A stretch of DNA of 38,085 nucleotides from Pseudomonadota bacterium (GCA_030057915.1 JASGUC010000003.1:1-38085), one strand, 5' to 3'; positions 15,984 to 24,118 are shown, counted from the first letter of the stretch. The notes: generated by a model from the letters alone, not told the origin. Program-made: numbers and translations.

Positions 15984-16757
15984 ATGCGTTATCTGCTGAC
16001 CAACGATGACGGCATCTATGCCAAGGGGCTGGCGGCGCTTCAGCACGAACTTTCCCAGGACGCCGAATGCCTGGTGGTTGCCCCGGAGGTGGAACAGAGC
16101 GCCGTGGGCCACGCCATAACCCTTTTCCGGCCCCTCATGGTCCGGAAAGCCCGGAAAAACGGTGCCACGCTGGGCTATGCCGTGGCGGGAACGCCGGCGG
16201 ACTGCGTGAAACTGGGCATCCGCGCCCTGGCCGGCGGCCCCGTTGACCTCGTTGTCTCCGGCATCAACCGGGGCGCCAACGTGGGCGTCAATGTCCTGTA
16301 TTCAGGCACCGTTTCCGCCGCCACCGAGGCGGTCATTTTAGGCGTTCCCTCCCTGGCGATTTCCCTGGATAGTCATAAGGAGGCCGATTTTAGCTTTGCC
16401 GCCCGCTTCGCCCGGAGGATGGCGGCCTTCATCCTGGCCAATCCCTCGCCGGGAACGGCGGTGAACGTCAACATCCCGGCCCTCCCCGAGGCGGAGATCA
16501 AGGGGGTGGTCGTGGTCAAGCAGGGGCGGACACGTCTTTTGGAGAACTTCGAACGACGGGTGGACCCCCGGGACAATATCTATTACTGGCTGGCCGGGGA
16601 GACGCAACTGGCCGCCGACGAGTCGCCGGATTCCGACGCCTGCGCCCTCCGCCAAGGTTACGTCACCATCACCCCCCTTCATTCGGACCTGACGCGCTAC
16701 GAGCTGTTGGAAGACTTCCGCGGGCGGCTGCGGGACGGACAGGATCGTTTCCTTTAG
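15984..16757 (+). CDS. surE: 5'/3'-nucleotidase SurE
   Basis: 257 residues starting at MRYLLTNDDGIYAKGL. The metal-binding TNDDG at the very N-terminus fixes the start, and GAGGTG lies a few bases upstream. The other family marks are VVAPEVEQSAVGHAITL, SGINRGANVGVNVLYSGTVSAA and a late NIPAL. SurE is a cytoplasmic acid-type phosphatase that removes phosphate from nucleoside 5'- and 3'-monophosphates and short polyphosphate, often with a role in stationary-phase survival. Longer starts would run back through the hairpin and repeat region. The usual pcm neighbour is absent; here it follows the chaperone operon, from which the 15933 hairpin probably separates it. Confidence 0.95.
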   Translation: MRYLLTNDDGIYAKGLAALQHELSQDAECLVVAPEVEQSAVGHAITLFRPLMVRKARKNGATLGYAVAGTPADCVKLGIRALAGGPVDLVVSGINRGANVGVNVLYSGTVSAATEAVILGVPSLAISLDSHKEADFSFAARFARRMAAFILANPSPGTAVNVNIPALPEAEIKGVVVVKQGRTRLLENFERRVDPRDNIYYWLAGETQLAADESPDSDACALRQGYVTITPLHSDLTRYELLEDFRGRLRDGQDRFL

Positions 16758-16774
16758 CCCACCCGGGAAGAGGG

Positions 16775-16833
16775 AGACGGTCCCCCATCCCGGACCGTGG
16801 CGGTCAAGAAAACGGATCGGGGTTTCCGATCCG
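16775..16833. terminator. Terminator region between surE and the stress-protein gene
   Basis: Two hairpins lie in the convergent gap. CGGTCC...GGACCG comes first. Then CGGATCGG (16813-16820), a 5-nt loop and CCGATCCG (16826-16833). Read on the minus strand, the second is followed by TTTTCTTG, fitting an intrinsic terminator for the minus-strand gene. Confidence 0.6.
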
Positions 16834-16858
16834 GCGCTTGTCCTCCGGTCCGCCGCGG

Positions 16859-17698
16859 TCAGCGGGTGAGCAGCACCGGGATGACGCTGTTGCGGATGAC
16901 ATAGGAGGTGGTGCTCCCGATGAGGAGTTCCTGGAGACGGTTGCGACCGTAGGCCCCCATGACCATGAGTTCCACGGACCCCTCTCCGATGAACTGCAGG
17001 ATTGCCCGGTCCTCTCTTCCCCCCATGACCACCGTTTCGCAGTCGATCTGATGCGCCTCGAGATAGGCCTCGGCCTTTTTCGACCATTTTGCCGCCCGTC
17101 TCTGATCCTCCGTGACCATGAGGAGCGTCAGGGGCCAGGCCATCTTCTCGGCCAGGAACACCGCCAGCCCCAGGGCGTTTTGGGCCGGAGGACTGCCATC
17201 GTAGGCCAGCGCCATGCTTTCGATGTCCTGGTAGCGTTGAGGGGTGACGAGGACCGGCTTGCCGGCATGGCGGGTCACCGCTTCGGCGGTGGAGCCCAGG
17301 ATGCCACCCTTGGCGATGTGAAAGTGCTCCCCCCGCTGAGCCAGTACGATCCAGTCGTGATTCCTCGCCTCGGAGATGATCGCCTCGTCGATGGCCCCGG
17401 CCGCCTTCAGGGTCCGCGTCCGGACGCCGCCGGCGGCGCAACGCTCCGCAAAGGCCCTGAGAATGACCTCCGCCCTTTCCTCCAGACCCTTTTCGATGAC
17501 CGGATAGAATTCCTGGTAGGGGGGGACCCCGATGGATCCGGAGATGTCGGTGATCACCGGCCCTTGCATCAGCCGGATATCGATGACGTGAAAGCCCGTC
17601 AGGGTGGCGTCCAGGCGTTTGGCGAAGTAAATGCCGTAATCGATGGCGGTGTTCCCGTATTCCGAACCGTCGGTAGGCGCCAGTATCTTTTCAATCAT
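16859..17698 (-). CDS. Universal stress protein with two tandem Usp domains
   Basis: 279 residues. Domain 1 (about 1-150) begins MIEKILAPTDGSEYG; domain 2 (about 155-279) begins with MALAYDGSPPAQNAL. It ends with the ATP-binding signature G-x2-G-x9-G-(S/T) in GAYGRNRLQELLIGSTTS and the usual VIPVLL strand. Domain 1 has a less exact version (GGILGSTAEAVTRHAGKPVLV). Tandem Usp proteins are cytoplasmic and often bind ATP; their exact roles vary (stress, redox, motility). The ATG overlaps the end of the upstream MORN-repeat gene by 8 bp and a GGAGAAGG site lies inside that gene, so translation is likely coupled. Confidence 0.92.
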   Translation of the reverse strand: MIEKILAPTDGSEYGNTAIDYGIYFAKRLDATLTGFHVIDIRLMQGPVITDISGSIGVPPYQEFYPVIEKGLEERAEVILRAFAERCAAGGVRTRTLKAAGAIDEAIISEARNHDWIVLAQRGEHFHIAKGGILGSTAEAVTRHAGKPVLVTPQRYQDIESMALAYDGSPPAQNALGLAVFLAEKMAWPLTLLMVTEDQRRAAKWSKKAEAYLEAHQIDCETVVMGGREDRAILQFIGEGSVELMVMGAYGRNRLQELLIGSTTSYVIRNSVIPVLLTR

Positions 17699-18392
17699 TG
17701 GCTTCCTTCTCCTGTTTGTTGAAGTTTCCGAGATTCCTCAGCAGGTCGTCAACGATCTGTTCCCGCTCCCGAGTCTCGTGCTCCTCCTCTTCCCTGTCCT
17801 CCTGGCCATTGGACAGGGGCCCGGTTATTTCGTTTCCCTTTTCGTCGTAGGTATGGAACCTGCCCACAAGTTTGCCGTTCCGGTATCGGGCCTGCTCCTT
17901 GACGCGCCCGTTCCGGTAATAGGATGTATATTCCCCTTCCCGTTTGTCGTTCTTGAAGCTTCCCCGCTCCCGGACCTGCCCGCTTTTGTAATAGGATGTG
18001 TATTCGCCCTCGAAAAGGCCGTTCTCAAAGTTCTCCTCATCCTTTATCTGGCCGTCCCGGTAGTAGAGCCGGTAGGGGCCGTGGAGTTTTCCCGCCGCAT
18101 TGTAGTTTTCCTGCTCCCGGAGCTGGCCGTTGTCGTAATAGGACGCATAGGGGCCGACGAGATGGTCGTCCTTGAATGTTCCCTGTTCCCGGATCTGGCC
18201 ATCCCGGTAATAAGATGCCGCGTCGCCGTTTTTCAGGCCCCCCCGGAAATGGAGGCGTACCATGACCTGCCCGTTGCCGAAAAAGGAGAGATACTCCCCC
18301 TCGGGTTTGCCGTTCAAGGTATAGCGCTTTTCGATGACGTGGCCTTTATCGTTGCGGTATATCTCCTCTTTGAGCCTCATCTTCATCGGCAT
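17691..18392 (-). CDS. MORN_2-repeat (YwqK-like) protein
   Basis: 233 residues made of about seven to eight repeats of roughly 23 residues with the pattern 'G.Y..YY.(D/N)GQ(V/I)(R/K)E...(F/Y).NG', e.g. YYRDGQIREQGTFKDD and YYKSGQVRERGSFKND. These are MORN_2 variants, as in proteins annotated YwqK antitoxin-like. The repeats form a beta-sheet solenoid; the role (protein or lipid contact) is not established here. The C-terminal 40 residues are charged and helical (EDREEEEHETREREQ). No signal peptide is present. There is no YwqJ-type toxin next to it, so I do not call it an antitoxin. Coupled to the downstream Usp gene by overlap. Confidence 0.8.
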   Translation of the reverse strand: MPMKMRLKEEIYRNDKGHVIEKRYTLNGKPEGEYLSFFGNGQVMVRLHFRGGLKNGDAASYYRDGQIREQGTFKDDHLVGPYASYYDNGQLREQENYNAAGKLHGPYRLYYRDGQIKDEENFENGLFEGEYTSYYKSGQVRERGSFKNDKREGEYTSYYRNGRVKEQARYRNGKLVGRFHTYDEKGNEITGPLSNGQEDREEEEHETREREQIVDDLLRNLGNFNKQEKEAND

Positions 18393-18442
18393 GACGTCCT
18401 ATCCTTTCCTTGGTGGCATATAGGGGAAAGAGGGGGATGGTG

Positions 18443-19198
18443 TCAATGTCGATTCGCCTCCGTCGGGGAATCGAGAACGGTCCCTTTTATCCCCGCCAGG
18501 AGGGCCCGCAGATAGGCGGCGGCCGCCTGGTCGAAGGGGAGCTGTTCTTCATTGGCCGCCAGGCGCTCCAGGATGGCCAGGCGCCCGTCAGGGTGGGACA
18601 TGACGAGCTGTTGGTGGTCCCGGTGGAACCCCTCGAGATCCTCGAACCCTGGCCGGCCGGCCATTAGGGCCTGCCAACGGCGGTAAACGAAGGCCCGGGT
18701 GATGAAATTCTCCCTTAGGGCCGGCTCCTGCAGGGAGCGCTCCTCCTCCACCGGAAGGAGGGGGAAGCGGGCCATGAAGGCGGCGGCAAAAATCCCCACG
18801 CCGCGCTCGACGGGCGTGGAGCCGGAAACGTAAACCTTGACGGCTCTCATGCCGGAGCTGGGGGAGCCGCTCTTGAAGATAAAGCCACAGAGGGACTCCC
18901 CCGCCAGTTCCGCCAGCCGGCCCGCCGCCCAGGACCTCATCCCCTCCGTGTGATCGATGCCCGTGTGGACGGAAACCAGGCGGGGCGCCGCCGGATCGCC
19001 CACGAGGCGTATGGGCTCCCGGGGGACCGGCAGACCGTATTCCACTTCCGGACAGACGGGGACCCAGGAAAAATGCCGCCCCAGGGCCTCGACGAGGCTT
19101 CCGTCCCACTTGTGGCCGCCGTCGTAGCGGACTCTTTGGCCAAGCAGGCAGGCGCTGATGCCGATCCTGATCCTCCGTGCCGTCCCCGATTCCGTCAC
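18443..19198 (-). CDS. DUF523 (TudS-like) - DUF1722 fusion, probably degraded
   Basis: 251 residues. The N-terminal DUF523 part (about 9-155) has ISACLLGQRVRYDGG with C17 and PVCPEVEYGLPVPREP with C49. DUF523 includes the thiouracil desulfurase TudS, which holds a [4Fe-4S] cluster on three Cys. The third normally lies in an SPSCG motif, but here it is SPSSG (S115). The C-terminal DUF1722/YbgA part (ENFITRAFVYRRWQAL..., FHRDHQQLVMSHPDG) is cut short: the usual 'RHANVLQH...' half is missing and the protein ends in DSPTEANRH. Both changes suggest loss or change of function. It lies 50 bp upstream of the MORN-repeat gene on the same strand and may share its transcript. Confidence 0.8.
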   Translation of the reverse strand: MTESGTARRIRIGISACLLGQRVRYDGGHKWDGSLVEALGRHFSWVPVCPEVEYGLPVPREPIRLVGDPAAPRLVSVHTGIDHTEGMRSWAAGRLAELAGESLCGFIFKSGSPSSGMRAVKVYVSGSTPVERGVGIFAAAFMARFPLLPVEEERSLQEPALRENFITRAFVYRRWQALMAGRPGFEDLEGFHRDHQQLVMSHPDGRLAILERLAANEEQLPFDQAAAAYLRALLAGIKGTVLDSPTEANRH

Positions 19199-19620
19199 GA
19201 TCCCCTCTCTTCCCCTTTCTCCGAAAAATCGGCGACGCCATTAGCGCCGCTTGTCTTTCGGACCCTATATGAGGATTGCCGTTTCCGTCAATGACAAATT
19301 CCGGGGATTTGACCATCCCCCCGCCTGGTCCCGTCCCGGGGGGCGAGGAACGCCCCAGCGGCCTGCCCCGGTTCGAAGCGCCCGCCCACGCCGGGACCCT
19401 CACCCCTCCCCCCTCCCCCCGACGGGACGGGGCCGGCGTGTAATCACCAGTTTGAATATCCCCCCGAAAACATCGATTCGGTGGTCCCCCCTTGGAGCGC
19501 TTTTTTTACTTCCTTTAGTTCCTGAAAAGGTGAAGCGGCTCCGTCAGGGAATACTTGCTCAATAGGAAGGAATAGGAGACGACCGTGACCCAGGCTGAAA
19601 CGCCTCGTCGCGGCGAACCT

Positions 19621-19690
19621 ATGCCGGCGCGCCGGCATAGGTAAAGTACCTGAAATCATAGCTGGAATCGACGATGGTCAAAAAGTTTTG
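19621..19690. repeat. 70-bp dispersed palindromic element, copy 2
   Basis: Its first 28 bp are identical to copy 1 at 2101 (the 18-bp palindrome plus AGGTAAAGTA), and the last 15 bp (GGTCAAAAAGTTTTG) are also identical. The middle differs at about 11 positions, without gaps. Confidence 0.8.
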
Positions 19691-19879
19691 CCTCCGGAAA
19701 TCACCCCCTATTTCCCCTGCGGCGCAGGCTGGAAATGGCGCCGCAATCACCCTGAAGCCCATAACCCATCAATGGATAAGTGCGCCTCATCAGCAACTTC
19801 CTCCAACCACGGGGGGCATCTACAACCGATGAAAAAGGGGGACAATCTCACCGATGCTAACAAATCTACGCCTTCCCGA

Positions 19880-19981
19880 GGCCCGGCCAAAACTGGCTTG
19901 CAGAACATCTTGAAAACACGGTATTTGTCTCACGCCAAAATGACGGCAGGGGGCAGGGCAACGGCGTTTGTCAAAGGTCTC
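19880..19981. repeat. Dispersed TIR element, partial copy at 19.9 kb
   Basis: The right half is recognisable: a GAACATCTTGAAAACAC motif shared with the 31.0-kb copy, CGGCGTTTGTC and the end CAAAGGTCTCG. The left GAGACCTTTG end is not visible. Confidence 0.5.
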
Positions 19982-20027
19982 GAATAGTTGCAGATGTTTT
20001 ATCCGCTCCGTTCTCTTTCCTTTCGTA

Positions 20028-20726
20028 TCAGGGCGACTCCTTCTTGATAACGTTCGGCGTCCCCTTCACCCCCAGGTAGAAAACCGCGAGGCGGACCTGC
20101 TCCTTGCCGACGTTGCGGCCGTTATGAAAGGCGTTGACCACCTCGATGATCGCATCGCCGGCCTTGAAGGGCAGTTTTTTGCCGTCTTCCAGCTCCACCG
20201 TCAGCTCGCCGGCCAGGACATAGGCATAAACCGGGATCGAATGGCGATGCCAGCCCGTTTCGGCGCCAGGGGCGATCTCGACGAGCATGGCCGTGACCTC
20301 CGCCTGGCCGTCGGTCGGATAGACTATCCGCTGCCCGTTGCCTGTCACGGTGGTTTTGGCGAGCACCCGGGCCGTGACGCCGGAACCGTATGCCGGGGCC
20401 GCCCCCGGCCTGCCCTCGAGGACCAGCTTGTCCCCGATGAAATAGCGGCCGGTTCCCTGATGTTCCCAGAATGTTTCCTCTCCGTTGCTGTACCGGGCCC
20501 CGGAAGCCGATACCGCCGCCGGCAGGGTGACGACCCGACCGTCGGGCAGTTGGAGAACCACGTTTTTCGCCTTCCGGTCGAAGCAGGCCGAAAACTTCTC
20601 TCCCCCCGGGGTCGTATAGGCGCCCGGGGTCTGCTGGGTTCCCGGGCCGCCGCAGGTCAGGCCGGTGGCCTGAACCGGCAGCAGCAAGATCGACGCCACG
20701 AGGGCCGAAAACACCTTATTCTTCAT
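20028..20726 (-). CDS. Exported MliC-like + cupin fusion protein
   Basis: About 232 residues beginning MKNKVFSALVASILLLP, with a GGGAGG site 9-10 bases upstream. A longer frame would run back through a repeat. A Sec signal peptide (about 1-24) is followed by an MliC-type domain (about 45-110: FSACFDRKAKNVVLQLPDG, LPAAVSASGARYSNG, FWEHQGTG), the fold of lysozyme-inhibitor lipoproteins. A cupin domain (about 150-225) follows with VEIAPGAETGWHRHSIPVYA, a metal-binding-type HxH and a second motif AGDAIIEVVNAFHNG. Periplasmic location is likely; the Cys near the cleavage site is not in a good lipobox. The role is unknown. Joining lysozyme-inhibitor-like and cupin domains is unusual to my knowledge. 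Confidence 0.8.
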   Translation of the reverse strand: MKNKVFSALVASILLLPVQATGLTCGGPGTQQTPGAYTTPGGEKFSACFDRKAKNVVLQLPDGRVVTLPAAVSASGARYSNGEETFWEHQGTGRYFIGDKLVLEGRPGAAPAYGSGVTARVLAKTTVTGNGQRIVYPTDGQAEVTAMLVEIAPGAETGWHRHSIPVYAYVLAGELTVELEDGKKLPFKAGDAIIEVVNAFHNGRNVGKEQVRLAVFYLGVKGTPNVIKKESP

Positions 20727-20756
20727 AGTTGAATATCCTCCCTTGGTTCTGGAATG

Positions 20757-20890
20757 GAGACCCTGGAAACACGCCGTGGTGGATGCCTGGTCGTCATGCC
20801 GGAGGAAGCGGGCATAGGGCATTTGCCACGGCTGCCACGAACCCCGGCTTGTGCCGGGGCGGCCGGAAGGCCTCGCCCGGCAAGGGTCCC
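20757..20890. repeat. Dispersed TIR element, copy at 20.8 kb
   Basis: It runs from GAGACCCTGGAAACACGCCG to CAAGGGTCCC, with an inner hairpin CCCCGGCTTGTGCCGGGGC like the 22.6-kb copy's CCCCGGATTATACCGGGGC. It lies just upstream of the MliC-cupin gene, which supports the internal start chosen for that gene. Confidence 0.6.
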
Positions 20891-20912
20891 CGAAAATGTC
20901 CGCCCGGTTCCT

Positions 20913-21971
20913 TCACAAGGCATCCTGGATGATGCCGCCGCCCACGACCAGATCGCCGTCGTAGATCACCACGGATTGGCCCGGGGTGACGGCCTCCTGG
21001 GGGGAGTCGAAACGGACGGTGAGGACGTCCCTTTCCCAGACGACGGCGCATGGCGCCGCCCGGTGGGCGTAACGGATCTTCGCCGTTGCCCGGGCCGGCG
21101 GCGCATCCACGAGGAGATTGAGGGAGGCGGCCCGGAGCCCCGTCGCCCGCGTCTCTTCCCTTTCCCCGACGATCAGCCGGTTGCCCGGAACGTCCAGGGC
21201 CAGGACGTACAGAGGGACCCGATGGCCGATTCCCAGACCGCCCCGCTGCCCCACGGTGTAGAACGGGAGCCCTCGATGACGGCCCAGGACCTTTCCCTGC
21301 CGGGTAACGATGTCCCCGGCCCCGTACCCTTCCCGGCCGTATCGCTGGAGCAGCGAGGCGAGATCGCCGCCGGGAAGGAAGCAGACGTCCTGGCTTTCCC
21401 GTCTCTCCACCCCGGGCAGGCCGGCCTTTGCGGCCATCTCCCGCACCTCTTCCTTGGTGTAAAGGGCCAGGGGGAACAGGATGCGCCCGAGGGCTTGTCG
21501 GTCGATGGCATAGAGGAAATAGGTCTGATCCTTCCGGAGGTCCCGGGGTCTCAGAAGCCGGGGCCCGGCGGGGCCCGGCGCTATTCGGGCGTAATGACCG
21601 GTGGCGAGGAAGTCGCAGCCCATTGCCTGGACCCGGCGAAGGAGCGCGCCGAACTTGAGGGCACGGTTGCACTCCACGCAGGGGTTGGGCGTCCGGCCCT
21701 CGAGGTAGGCGGAGAGGAAGGGCTGGATCACCAAGCCTTCCAGATCGGCGGCCGCGTCCAGGGTGTAAAGGGGGATGTCAAGAATTTCACATGCTATCCT
21801 TGCGTCCGCCCCTGCCGCGGGGCCGACCGGGGCGGCCTCTTCCCCCGCCGCCGGCGAGATGCCCAGGCGCATGGCTACGCCGCAAACCTCATGCCCCGCT
21901 TCCCTGAGGAGCCAGGCGGCCACGGAGGAGTCCACGCCGCCGCTCATGGCGATGGCGACCCTCGCGCTCAC
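20913..21971 (-). CDS. mnmA: tRNA-specific 2-thiouridylase MnmA
   Basis: 352 residues with a GTG start giving [22 protein letters not shown]; the PP-loop SGGVDSS is at 10-16. The two catalytic Cys are C98 (in NPCVECN) and C197 (in [10 protein letters not shown]). Other marks are FLATGHYAR and DQTYFLYAI. MnmA activates U34 of Lys, Glu and Gln tRNAs with ATP and inserts sulfur relayed from a persulfide, giving the s2U34 wobble base. It begins 19 bp after the end of the YchJ-like gene on the same strand and is probably co-transcribed. No tusA/iscS-like partner is adjacent. Confidence 0.96.
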   Translation of the reverse strand: MSARVAIAMSGGVDSSVAAWLLREAGHEVCGVAMRLGISPAAGEEAAPVGPAAGADARIACEILDIPLYTLDAAADLEGLVIQPFLSAYLEGRTPNPCVECNRALKFGALLRRVQAMGCDFLATGHYARIAPGPAGPRLLRPRDLRKDQTYFLYAIDRQALGRILFPLALYTKEEVREMAAKAGLPGVERRESQDVCFLPGGDLASLLQRYGREGYGAGDIVTRQGKVLGRHRGLPFYTVGQRGGLGIGHRVPLYVLALDVPGNRLIVGEREETRATGLRAASLNLLVDAPPARATAKIRYAHRAAPCAVVWERDVLTVRFDSPQEAVTPGQSVVIYDGDLVVGGGIIQDAL

Positions 21972-21990
21972 GATCCGGTTTTGCCGTTCG

Positions 21991-22476
21991 TCATGCCCCG
22001 CAGCATTTCTTGTATTTCCTGCCGCTTCCGCAGGGACAGGGGTCGTTGCGGCCGATCTTGGGGGTCTCCCTCCGGACCTGTTTCGGTTTTACCAATTCAC
22101 CTTCCTTGAAATACCAGCGGCCGTCCTTCTTTTCAAAAACCGCCCGTTCGTGGTGTTGGAGGGCGGCGCCCCTGAGGGTGAAGCTGGCGATGAATTCCAC
22201 CATACCCTCCTCATCCTCGGGGCCGCCTCCCTCGGTATGGACGATTTCCAGCCCCTGCCAGAGGGAGTGTCTCGACCAGCTCTCGGCCCCCTTTTCATCC
22301 CAGTCCTTCCGGTGATCGGGGTGCAGGGTGTCCGTAAGGTAAGGCATCTCCTGGAGGGCATAGGCGCTGTAGCGGGAACGCATCAACCGCTCCGCCGTTT
22401 CCGGAAGGGACTCTCCCCTGATGAAGGGTTCGCAGCATTTGTCGTAGGTTTCCCCCGAGCCGCATGGACAATCCAT
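21991..22476 (-). CDS. YchJ-family SEC-C motif protein
   Basis: 161 residues. It starts with a SEC-C zinc motif ([17 protein letters not shown]) and ends with a second one ([17 protein letters not shown]). A middle NTF2-like/YchJ domain includes [11 protein letters not shown] and [25 protein letters not shown]. The layout equals E. coli YchJ (UPF0225). SEC-C motifs bind zinc and often proteins such as SecB; YchJ function is not settled. The ATG has GGGAGG upstream. It leads a probable two-gene operon with mnmA. Confidence 0.93.
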   Translation of the reverse strand: MDCPCGSGETYDKCCEPFIRGESLPETAERLMRSRYSAYALQEMPYLTDTLHPDHRKDWDEKGAESWSRHSLWQGLEIVHTEGGGPEDEEGMVEFIASFTLRGAALQHHERAVFEKKDGRWYFKEGELVKPKQVRRETPKIGRNDPCPCGSGRKYKKCCGA

Positions 22477-22847
22477 ATTTCCTTATCCTCCCGTGTGGAT
22501 GTTCTCGAACAATCGATCTATGAGACCTTTGAAAAACGCCGCCTCGTACCCCCTGTCGTCATGCCGACGTAAGCCGGGAGACAGGGTTCTCGAGGAGTTT
22601 CGGCCCCGGATTATACCGGGGCGACAGGAAGGCGTGGATTATCAAAGGTCTCTATATCTAATCTGCCTCGGCCTCGAGTGCCGCTTGTTGCATCGGGGGC
22701 CATATTCGCGGGAAAGATGGCGAACGGGCTGTTTCATACACCCCGGGAGTGGATATTGCAAGGATGGTGTCATGAAATCAAGCCCTTGCGGGAAGAGCCA
22801 ATCCGCCCTGGGGAGCAGGGGCGCCGCCGCGGCTTCCCCCCCCCGCG
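22477..22847. other. Intergenic region with one TIR element
   Basis: 371 bp between two minus-strand genes. The TIR element 22522-22652 fills about a third. The rest (22653-22847) has short GC-rich stems but no gene, promoter or terminator that I can support. Confidence 0.6.
22522..22652. repeat. Dispersed TIR element, best-preserved copy
   Basis: 131 bp bounded by GAGACCTTTGAAAAACGCC and ATCAAAGGTCTC; the outer 11 bp (GAGACCTTTGA / TCAAAGGTCTC) are perfect inverted repeats. It contains a CCCCGGATTATACCGGGGC hairpin and GTCGTCATGCCG. Confidence 0.75.
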
Positions 22848-23585
22848 TCATTTGCCGCCGCTCCCCCCGGCATATTTGGCGACCGTATTCAACAGCTCCT
22901 TCGCCTGAGGATTGCCGACGTTTTTCCTCACCAGGATGTCCGTGGGGGTGGCCGGTTTCCCGTAGTAGGCGGCATTGAGGCCCTCGCGGACCTTGACGAC
23001 GGCGCCCTTGAGGGAGACGCCCCCGTAAAGGCCCTTGGAACGGGCGAAGCTCAGGATGTCCGCACTGAGATTGGCCGTCGAGGCGTCCGCCCCGACGCCG
23101 AAGGGCCCCACCGCCACCGTGACGTCCGCCCCTAACTTGACGCTGCTGTTGAGCAGGGCGTTGGCGCCCCTTTCCGTCATGGCCAGGAGGATTATCTCCG
23201 ATGCCTCGCCGCCGGCCTGGAACCCGAAACTGACTTCGCCGATGGTGTAGAATGCCGGCCCCAGCCATTTATCCGTCTGGGGCTCCCGGGCCACGAAGAC
23301 GCCCGTGCCTCCCGACGCGCCGATTACAAAGGCCCCGCGGATCATCTGGGGGCAGATGTAGATCCCCTTGGCCTTTTTCACCAGGTCTCGAAAGGGCTTG
23401 CCGTCCCTGCCGGCGGTGAAGTTCTGGAAGACATAGCGGGCCTTCCCCACCAACTGGGTCGCCTCTTGGGCATCGCCCGCCGCCGCGTCGTCGGAGATGA
23501 AAACGCCGGCGTTCCAGAAACCGCAAACCAGGGCGAGGACGATCAACGTTTTGAGCGGGGAGCGACCGAAAAGGTCTTTCTTCAT
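22848..23585 (-). CDS. Exported SYLF (Ysc84-type) lipid-binding domain protein
   Basis: 245 residues with an AGGAGG site. The N-terminal hydrophobic stretch (about 12-36, LKTLIVLALVCGFWNAGVF) is a signal peptide. The mature part is a SYLF domain: AKGIYICPQMIRGAFVIGASGGTGVFVAR, WLGPAFYTIGEVSFGFQAGGEASEIILLAM, VAVGPFGVGADA and SKGLYGGVSLKGAVV. SYLF proteins bind phosphoinositides in eukaryotes; bacterial exported forms are abundant but poorly understood, likely envelope-associated. The domain fills the protein to near its end. It is monocistronic, with the next minus-strand gene 371 bp downstream. Confidence 0.92.
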   Translation of the reverse strand: MKKDLFGRSPLKTLIVLALVCGFWNAGVFISDDAAAGDAQEATQLVGKARYVFQNFTAGRDGKPFRDLVKKAKGIYICPQMIRGAFVIGASGGTGVFVAREPQTDKWLGPAFYTIGEVSFGFQAGGEASEIILLAMTERGANALLNSSVKLGADVTVAVGPFGVGADASTANLSADILSFARSKGLYGGVSLKGAVVKVREGLNAAYYGKPATPTDILVRKNVGNPQAKELLNTVAKYAGGSGGK

Positions 23586-23663
23586 GATGGTCTTAACCTC
23601 CTAAACTATATTTTTCAACTCCTTGTGCGGATATCGTCTCGCAACGTTCCCTCCTGAAAACAA

Positions 23664-23725
23664 AGCATGCCGGCTTCCGCCGTCATGACGACGGGAACCC
23701 AGAAACGACATCTTTCAAAGGTCTC
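23664..23725. repeat. Dispersed TIR element, partial copy at 23.7 kb
   Basis: It carries GTCATGACGACGGGAACCC and the right end TTTCAAAGGTCTCG; the left end is missing. Confidence 0.45.
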
Positions 23726-23737
23726 GACATGTGATGC

Positions 23738-23870
23738 GAGGGCTTTGGAAAACCGCGCCGCGCCTTTCGCCCCGATAAAGTCCGGGGCCCACAGAGACCT
23801 GAAAACACTCCGTTCCAGCTTGCGCCGCCATGGCGACAGGGTGCGGGAAAGGGCGTTTCCCAAAGGTCTC
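23738..23870. repeat. Dispersed TIR element, copy at 23.8 kb
   Basis: It runs from GAGGGCTTTGGAAAACCGCGCC to CCCAAAGGTCTC and holds CGCCCCGATAAAGTCCGGGGC, matching CGCCCCGGCAAAAGTCCGGGGG in the 31.0-kb copy. Confidence 0.6.
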
Positions 23871-23959
23871 GATGCCTGGGAATTAGGAGGCAATCTTGCA
23901 CGATAAGCGAAATCAGTCAATCACGGAAAACGGGACCGACTCCGACGTGGCGGAGTGAT

Positions 23960-24060
23960 CAGGGTAAATTTGTTCTCCTTGTAAGTAGTTGATCTTGAAT
24001 GATCCACTAAAACTGAGGCACGTTCTGTTTTCAGCCACTTAGAGATAGAACAAATTTACC
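23960..24060. mobile_element. MITE-like insertion with 14-bp flanking direct repeats
   Basis: A 98-bp core (23963-24060) has perfect 14-bp terminal inverted repeats, GGTAAATTTGTTCT and AGAACAAATTTACC. It is flanked by CGTGGCGGAGTGAT on both sides (23946-23959 and 24060-24073, overlapping the element end by 1 bp). It is much more AT-rich than its surroundings and carries no gene. The arrangement looks like a non-autonomous insertion with target duplication; no parent transposon is present in the window. Confidence 0.7.
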
Positions 24061-24081
24061 GTGGCGGAGTGATGGTCGCCC

Positions 24082-24118
24082 TTGACTTTCCGGCAGGAAT
24101 AATTAATCCTTGCCGGAA
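24082..24118 (+). promoter_or_regulatory. Bacterioferritin promoter region with inverted repeat
   Basis: TTGACT (24082-24087) is a good -35 box; the AT-rich AATAATTAAT downstream would contain the -10. Overlapping it, TTCCGGCA (24088-24095) and TGCCGGAA (24111-24118) form an 8-bp inverted repeat, extendable with one bulge. That position fits an operator, or a 5'-leader hairpin. Confidence 0.45.

Larger units (their letters stand above)
19199..20027. other. 829-bp gene-free interval with repeats
   Basis: It lies between two minus-strand genes. I see a pyrimidine tract around 19390-19430 (CCCTCACCCCTCCCC type), the second copy of the 70-bp palindromic element (19621-19690), and a partial copy of the CAAAGGTCTC element (19880-19981). 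Short frames exist on both strands, but none has a ribosome site with recognisable protein sequence. Confidence 0.7.

Noticed and set aside
17691-18392. Toxin-antitoxin system (YwqK label)
   Set aside because: Only the repeat protein is present; the neighbour is a universal stress protein, not a toxin.
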